Below, in pieces: positions 58,429 to 64,000 of a DNA stretch of 64,000 nucleotides; positions within the stretch are counted from its first letter, which is position 1; each line of letters opens with the position of its first letter. The DNA is taken from the NCBI GenBank assembly GCA_022376465.1, contig JACDTU010000026.1:1-64000 (forward strand), given 5' to 3'. The translations under genes were made by a program, and so were the position numbers. The DNA is from Cubamyces lactineus. Its lineage: Eukaryota > Basidiomycota > Agaricomycetes > Polyporales > Polyporaceae. The notes below the pieces were generated by a model. The model saw only the letters and a list, made by a program, of their open reading frames with translations. It searched no databases and was not told the DNA's origin.

Positions 58429-60464
58429 CTACTCGTCCCAACGATCTCCAATGTCCACGAACAACGGCGGACCAGGTCCCTCCCGCAAGTCGTAAGGGAG
58501 CATAGGCCGCGGATCTAAGATGCCAAACCACGCGTCCAACTCCTCCACGGGCGGGTACCGCCCAGGCTGTTCATGAGGGAAGCAGTAGATCTGCCACGGG
58601 TGGGTGAACGGCTCCATCGAGAATGGCAGGCCGAGCGCCACGTTGAGCATCGCGTTCTCGGCCGCCTCCTCGATGTAGTCGTCCGTGCGTTGGACGTAGT
58701 TCACGCGTACGAAGCCGAATGGACGCGCGGGGTCGGCGTCGGCAGCAGCGAGTCCGGCGAGGGCGGCCTCAGAGGGGAGGGGGTCGGTGAAGGGCTCGAC
58801 AGGGACACCGGGGAAGGCCCACTCGTCGAGTTCCTCCACAGGCGGGTGCCAGCCGAGCACCTCCTCGACCTCATAGTCCGACCAGCCCATCAGGGGTGCA
58901 GACTGTACGTCGGGAACGTTGAAGACAGAGCGGAGGTACTCGTCGGCCTCTACATCAATGTCGTCGTGGCTGAAGTTCGACGCGGCGGACCCACGAAGGA
59001 CGCCGAAGACGCGGGTCTGGTCTACATCGGCGCCGTCATCGGTGAGCGAGGTTGTCGAAGGGTAAGGGTAAGGGCAGGGAGAGTTAGAGAGTGCGTCGAG
59101 CGTCTTCTTGGTTTTCTTGGTTTTCCTCCTCGGCTTTCTTCTCTTGTTCCTCTTCTTGTGCGTAGCCTGGGGCTGCTCAAAGAGCGATTCGGGCTCGGGA
59201 GTACGTCGGAGGATCTGCGCGGACAGGAGCGAACTGATAGTCTGCGTCACCAGTCGTCTGCTTGTCTCCGCGTACTAAACGGCCAAGATAAATGTCAACG
59301 TCAAGCGAGAGCAGTAAAATGAACATACATTGTAAACCGCGTCGATGATGCGATCCAGGATAGCAGTGAAGACGATGAGGAATGCCGGATACTCGCCAGT
59401 CTCGATTCTCGTGTTCGTTTTCTTCGTTTTCTTGGACTTCTTCTTAGACTTCTTGCTCCTCTTCTTGTGTGCGGTTCGGGGCTGTTGAGGGAGTGATGCG
59501 GGAGTACGTTGGAGGATCTGCGTAGACAGGAGCGAACTAGTTGTCCGCGTCACAAATCGTTGGCTTGCCTCCTTGTACTGAGCCAAGCAAAGGTCAATAC
59601 TACCGTCAAGCGAGAACGGTACGGCGGGCATACCTTGCGAACCGCGTCGACGATGCGACCCAGAACGGTCATAAGGATATTGAAGAACGCGGGTTGCTTG
59701 CGAGTCTCGTTCGTCCGTTTGCTTTTCTTGCTTTTCTTAGCCTTCTTCTTGTTCCTCTTCTTGTGAGTAGCCTGGGGCGGCTTCGGGATCGATACGGGCT
59801 CGGCAGCACGTTGGAAGTTCTGCGCGGACCGGAGCGGACTAGTAGTAGCTCGCGTCACGGGTCCTCGGCAAGTTACCTCCTTGTACTGAGCCAGATATCC
59901 AAAATCAATGCGACCATCAAGCGAAAACGGCGCAACAAGCGAAAGGCATACCTCATGAACCACATCGGTGACATGACCCAGGATAGCGATAAGGACAATG
60001 AAAGACGCAGGGTGCTCATACCAGCGCATGTTGGACACGCCCAGCTCCAGGAAGGCGAAGGCATCTATGCGCGGGTTGACGAGCGTGAAGTTCTCAGACG
60101 ATGGCAGGGGGTCGTATGAGGCGGACGGGAACATCCAGCTGAAGGGGATGCCACTGCGGCCAGACGCGATGTACGCAGATGAGACAGGGTCCCAGACGGC
60201 GGAACCGAAGGTCCCGCTGGGAGCTGCGTTTTGGACCCGAGGTGCATCGAGCGTGGGGGCCGTAGTGGTCGTGCTGCAAATCTGCATGAGCGAGGAAGCG
60301 GTATACGGTAGCTTGGAGAAGACGTACCCAATAAGATTGAAGATGGCACGAGAGGTGGAGGAGAGGGTGGGCTTCGCCCAGTGAGCGAGGTCGAAGCCCG
60401 TGTGGTGCGGGAGGGCACCGAGAATGGCGAGAAGCCATACAGCGAATACAGTACTGAAGATCAT
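58429..60464 (-). CDS. Lysine-rich repeat protein built from tandemly duplicated exons
   Basis: Four exons (60464-59952, 59885-59634, 59577-59329, 59274-58429) give 619 residues. The first 25 residues are hydrophobic (MIFSTVFAVWLLAILGAL), a signal peptide or anchor. Exons 2 and 3 (84 and 83 codons) and the start of exon 4 are copies of one module: YKEA...VTRTTSSLLSxQILQR, then PQATHKKRNKK with further Lys runs, then PAFxxxxxxxLxRIxDAV. The end of exon 1 carries the last part of the module (HPASFIVLIAILGHVTDVV). The three introns (66, 56, 54 nt) are also alike. The unique C-terminus is acidic, with two PPVEELDxW repeats. No known domain. Start taken at 60464, below a TATATAA box, although the frame is open to 60656. 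Function unknown. Confidence 0.78.
59275..59951 (-). repeat. Tandem exon-plus-intron duplication, units of about 305 bp
   Basis: The unit is intron plus following exon. Unit A is 59951-59634, unit B 59633-59329 and unit C begins at 59328 and merges into exon 4. Each intron starts GTATG, holds TCGCTTGA near its middle and ends in CAG or TAG before TAC(A/G). Exon copies share the Lys-rich block and the hydrophobic end. Divergence is substantial, so the duplications are not recent. Confidence 0.75.
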
Positions 60465-61295
60465 CTTGGTATGAAGAAGAGCAGAAGTTTCGCAGAGAGC
60501 CGCTGTTATATATCCACTTGTTGGCGGGTGGTTGACTGGAGGCGGGCGCGTACGTCCGAGTGCCCCAGCCAGCCTCCGCCAACCGTTCTGCTGCCTGTGC
60601 GTTGTTGTTCGGGTTCCCTGTTTGAATCTCGACGGCATGATTGAACTTGGGTCCATGCCATAGGAGCGTGATCCTACAGCATGCAGAGCCTGCTCGTTCT
60701 GATTGCGGTGTGTAGATTCACATTACTGCAGCATTAGCATTCCCCGCGACCAAGTCGCCACGGGCGAACACTGCACGGAAGGGTACACGCTGCGCAGCTC
60801 GCTCGAGCTCCTTCTGAAAGCCATTATTGTGACTGAAATTGGAGCGTGCATTAATGTGTACCAACTTACTTCGCTCTTCAATGCAAGGCCGGTAAAGGGT
60901 AGCTCTTGCTGCTATGTTGATCGATGGTTGTCTCACTGAGTGTTCGTCTATGTGTGCTAGTGGAGCCGGCCAACAAGCGCGATCTCCAGTGTCCCCCATC
61001 ACGCTCTGGCAACTTCACGAAGCGGATGGAGAGCGAAAGCAATGTGAACATAGCATAAGCGAGGGCATGAGGAGCTCATACTACATTTTTGCGACGGATG
61101 GCAGCAATATCATAACATCTCTCCTATACAGCAAGCAGCCCGACCGACCCGCCGCCCACGGCGCCATCCAGCCAGCCCGAGGCTGCCCTCCGACGCGTGC
61201 CCTCTTGACGTGACCGACATGACGTAGAAAAAATGAGAAATGCTTGCGGGGGGTGGCGGCTACGGCTGCTCCTAGCGATCGGCGATGAGGCGCGT
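60465..61295. other. Intergenic region upstream of the tandem-exon gene
   Basis: Contains the minus-strand TATA box at 60506-60512 and the 3' region of RPS10. The open frame running from 60656 into the gene is judged non-coding upstream of 60464. No other gene seen. Confidence 0.5.
60506..60512 (-). promoter_or_regulatory. TATA box of the tandem-exon gene
   Basis: TATATAA on the minus strand, 42 nt before the ATG at 60464. Implies a very short 5' UTR and argues against the longer upstream frame. Confidence 0.5.
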
Positions 61296-61878
61296 CTACT
61301 CCCGGGGCGCACCACGGCCGACACCAGCGAACTGTGGCCGGAACTCGCCAGGGGCACCCTCCTTCTTCCGGTAGTCCTCGCGGTCGCCGCGGGGAGCACG
61401 GTAAGCACCCTCGCCGCCCGGGCCACGGACCTGCGCAGGGCGGGGAGGACGAACCGCCTTTTTGTGCGTAGCAGGGACGATCTCGCTGGGGAGGTTAAGC
61501 CTAGTGATTGACGCCAAAGTTAGGAATCGAATGGGCCCAAGTTAGAGCGTATGAGAGACGCCGGGTACGTACCACTCGCGAAGGTAGTCAACGCCCTCGG
61601 GGGTAAGGACGTAGTAGTACCACTGCCAGGAGAACTGGGTCTTCACAAGGCCCTTGGAGGTAAGGCTCTGCATGGCCTTGATGACCTCGAGGTTAGGCAC
61701 ATCGAGCTCCTCGTGCTTGGGGGCGTTGTAGTCCTTCTTGGCGACCAACACGCCCTCTGCAATTGTACGATATGTTGATTCCAAGGTCAGGGGAAATCAA
61801 GTAGGAGATGGTGGGGAAGTACAGACCCTTGAAGAGAGCCTCGTAGATGATGCGCCTGTGGGGCTTGGAAATAATCAT
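61296..61878 (-). CDS. RPS10: Cytosolic 40S ribosomal protein eS10
   Basis: Three exons (61878-61827, 61756-61573, 61500-61296) give 146 residues. The N-terminus [20 protein letters not shown], then [12 protein letters not shown], the [18 protein letters not shown] block and [20 protein letters not shown] match eS10 throughout. The tail is Gly/Arg/Pro-rich, as usual for this protein. eS10 sits on the head of the small subunit near the mRNA entry. Codon use is strongly biased, as expected for a highly expressed gene. A 5'-UTR intron is likely upstream of the ATG (GTAAGT near 61967 to CAG near 61913 on the minus strand). Divergent from the LRR gene. Confidence 0.96.
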
Positions 61879-62448
61879 GCTGGGCGGACTTGAGTGATGT
61901 GGTCGGAAGCTGCTCAAATGCACATGTCTAGTCGATGCTAATTTGGGGAAGAACGTGTGGTACTTACTGCGATACGTCGGTCGCACTTTCTCCGGCTGTC
62001 GAGGAGGAAAGTTAGCTGTCCATCCCAGCAAAGGCTCCTGACCCAAGTCCCGTCATCCGAAACCTCTCGCGTCCATCCAACCTCGTCCAAGCGTCCGTCC
62101 GTTCCAAATTCTCTCCTGGACCATCGGAACGGGTCGTAGAAACGTGTCTGGAGACTCACATTGGCGTGAAGGGGCGGCGGGGCCTTGAGATCTGTCTTGA
62201 AGTCCGAGCTGGAGCGGTACGGTCGTTCGTAGGGCAGCCAGATTTTCGCCCAGAACGGGCGCTTTGCGTGGCACGTGGGAGCGTAGGGACCCCGGAAGGA
62301 GTTTCTGGAGTCCGGGGTTGTGCTGCCTGCACGCGTCAAACGCGTTCTTGGGCGCCTACGCGTGTGAGACTGAGTTAGGTCACTTTGGTCGAGCGTAGTT
62401 CGTGTTCTTGGTCTATCCTCTCTTCTAGCCTCGGTGTATTCTCAGTTC
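61879..62448. promoter_or_regulatory. Divergent promoter of RPS10 and the LRR gene
   Basis: 570 nt between divergent start codons. It holds the RPS10 leader with a probable 5'-UTR intron. No other gene is seen. Confidence 0.5.
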
Positions 62449-64000
62449 ATGGCCTCTCGTCTTCCGCAACCATCCTCCAGAACGGGGGCCAGGTCTCCCC
62501 TCAAATCCCCTGCGTCCCCATCTCCTACTCCCCGAGCCGTACCTACCCCACTTGCAAAGCCTCGCATTCGGACACAGTCTGCTGCACCGACGCCCAGCCC
62601 TCGCCAGCAAACTTTACGTTCGCAACCGAGTCTCAAGAATGTAAGACCAGCGACGCGATCGCCCACCAAGTCTCCCGCCCGACGGCCACCACCGCTGCCG
62701 GCGGAGGAAGATATCCCGCCTTCACCCAAGCCCCAGCTCAGTATTCGCGAGCAGATCGCGCTCAAACGGGCAGAGGCAAAGAAAGCAGCCACAAAGACCT
62801 CGCCCGCCGGAAGTATCAATGGCGATTTTGCGAACTTGGAGAATGCATCGCCCGATACGTTCAACCAGCCTCCTCCGGTCGACGTCGACTTGGGCAGATG
62901 GTCGATCAAAGAAACGATTGAGCGCGCGCGCAGTTCCGGTGAGTAATTCGCTCTCGTGCGTGCAGACATGTCAAGCAGCGGCGTTCTGCCAATAATATGC
63001 AAGATATGTGCCAAACGGCGGTAGGTGTCACTCATGCCACGCGCTCTTCGAGAGCGTACCTCTGCCATTCCAGAGACAAGTCTATGTACAATACGCCGTT
63101 TGTTCTATGATTTGTGTGAAACCGCCGTGAATACCGACCTCCTGCTTGACATGTCTGCGCAAGCCGTGCATTCCCAATAGCCCACGCATGATACCTATCG
63201 TTCAAGGACTTTCTTACAAGGCGCAATCAATCTTTCCTCCCGTGATCTTCCCTGCCTCCCGTCCGCGCTGTTCGAGATCCACTTGGGTATCAAGCCGGAG
63301 CCACTCAAGTCGGTTCCCGTCGAACCTCCGATCACGACCGCTTCCTCGACGGACGGTTCAGCAATCCGCAAGAAAGGCGGCCAGAATGCTCCCTCGTGGT
63401 ACGAGGCCCAGGACCTCGAGATACTCAAGGCATGGTCGAACGAGATCCTCGAACTGCAGCCAGAAATATCCATGTTCGGCTCCCTGAAAACGGTCGATGT
63501 AGGTTGTGAGGGAATTCCATTCACTGCGCCGTTGCTTACCACATAGATTCGTTTCTCAGCTACATAACAACAAGTTGACCGCTCTGCCGGACAGCTTCGC
63601 TGATCTGACCGCGCTGACCGTCGTCGATCTCTCTCACAACCAACTCACTTCGCTTCCGACGAACTTCTGGGCCCTTCCCAACCTCACCACTCTCAACCTC
63701 TCCCACAATGCCCTCACCGCACTGCCATTTAGCGCACCGTTCGTCGCTCAGGGCTCGAACCCTCTGGGCCGGACGCACGATCCTCGAGGGGACTGGTTCG
63801 CCGTTAGCATCACCCGCGCGACGGAACCGCTACCTCGTCTGACGGTGCTCGAAGTCTCGCACAACAGCCTCTCTGCGGCTTCCATCGACCACTCTCTGGA
63901 TGGGCCCGGGCTCCCTGCACTGCTCACAAGGATCGATCTGTCCGAGAACCCTCTTGGCAAGAGCGACTCGCTCTTCCGCGCGCTCGGCCGGCTTCAGCGG
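62449..64000 (+). CDS. LRRC40-like leucine-rich repeat protein (5' part, truncated by right edge)
   Basis: Exons 62449-62938, 63221-63498 and 63560 onward; the frame is still open at base 64000 (403 complete codons visible). Residues 1-110 are disordered Ser/Pro/Arg-rich, followed by REQIALKRAEAKKAATK. ETIERARSSGAINLSSRDLP marks the LRRC40-type entry into the repeats. Canonical repeats follow: LHNNKLTALPDSFADLTAL, VDLSHNQLTSLPTNFWALP and LNLSHNALTALP. Intron 1 is long (282 nt) and ends in AAG, chosen because it restores GAINLSSRDL. LRRC40 relatives are intracellular scaffolds of poorly known role. Confidence 0.85.

Noticed and set aside
58573..59322. 249-codon plus-strand frame
   Set aside because: Antisense of exon 4 of the tandem-exon gene, whose minus-strand modules are clearly homologous to each other.
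60465..60656. N-terminal extension of the tandem-exon gene to 60656
   Set aside because: A TATATAA box lies inside it, and the signal-peptide-like start at 60464 is more natural.
1..64000. tRNA genes, CRISPR arrays, LTR or DNA-transposon ends
   Set aside because: By eye I found no cloverleaf with a GGTTCGAATCC-type arm, no regularly spaced repeats and no terminal repeats flanking transposase-like frames. A tRNAscan or repeat search could still find small ones.
1..64000. Secondary-metabolite gene cluster around the two transcription factors
   Set aside because: No polyketide synthase, NRPS, terpene synthase, P450 or transporter set is present near them.

Overview
The window is nuclear DNA of a filamentous basidiomycete, probably an Agaricomycete (polypore-like). 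Coding regions are GC-rich and broken by many 50-75 nt introns with GTRNGY donors, CTAAC/CTGAC-like branch sites and YAG acceptors. Several families are typical of mushroom-forming fungi: DUF6535 membrane protein, HET domain, expanded F-box proteins, macrophage-activating-glycoprotein-like secreted protein and orphan 7TM proteins. Gene models were assembled by hand from exon phases. There are no rRNA genes, CRISPR arrays, operons or intact transposons, and I saw no convincing tRNA.

Layout. 1-741: 3' end of an unidentified gene. 1.7-4.2 kb: DUF6535 membrane protein, followed by a poorly resolved minus-strand gene. 5.2-6.5 kb: SFP1-like zinc-finger gene with an 18-nt microexon. 6.5-12.9 kb: gene-poor stretch ending in a CT-rich leader. 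12.9-15.7 kb: DUF1752/DUF3295 (AreA GATA-like/REG1-type) regulator. 17.8-21.7 kb: 15-exon Zn2Cys6 transcription factor with a 6-nt microexon. 22.5-29.4 kb: accessory block of F-box, HET and F-box genes. 30.6-38.1 kb: small unknown gene, coproporphyrinogen III oxidase, orphan 7TM protein and two small 4-TM proteins. 38.5-41.3 kb: LEU5-type mitochondrial carrier head to head with meiotic HOP2. 41.6-42.9 kb: secreted GPI-type glycoprotein. 43.6-47.7 kb: PSD2-type phosphatidylserine decarboxylase with C2 and EF-hand domains. 47.9-49.7 kb: third F-box paralogue, followed by a decayed-looking region. 53.7-54.1 kb: small protein with a duplicated motif. 54.5-56.0 kb: 11-exon 7TM protein. 57.2-57.9 kb: 4-TM protein. 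58.4-60.5 kb: gene built by tandem duplication of an exon-intron unit. 61.3-61.9 kb: ribosomal protein S10, divergent from an LRRC40-like gene that runs off the right edge.

The conserved genes serve unrelated core functions: haem synthesis, CoA transport, meiosis, phospholipid synthesis and translation. They are interleaved with lineage-specific membrane, F-box and HET genes, the usual patchwork of an agaricomycete chromosome arm. I see no biosynthetic gene cluster. The most novel items are the tandem exon-duplication gene, the duplicated-motif small protein, and the F-box paralogues sharing an intron position.
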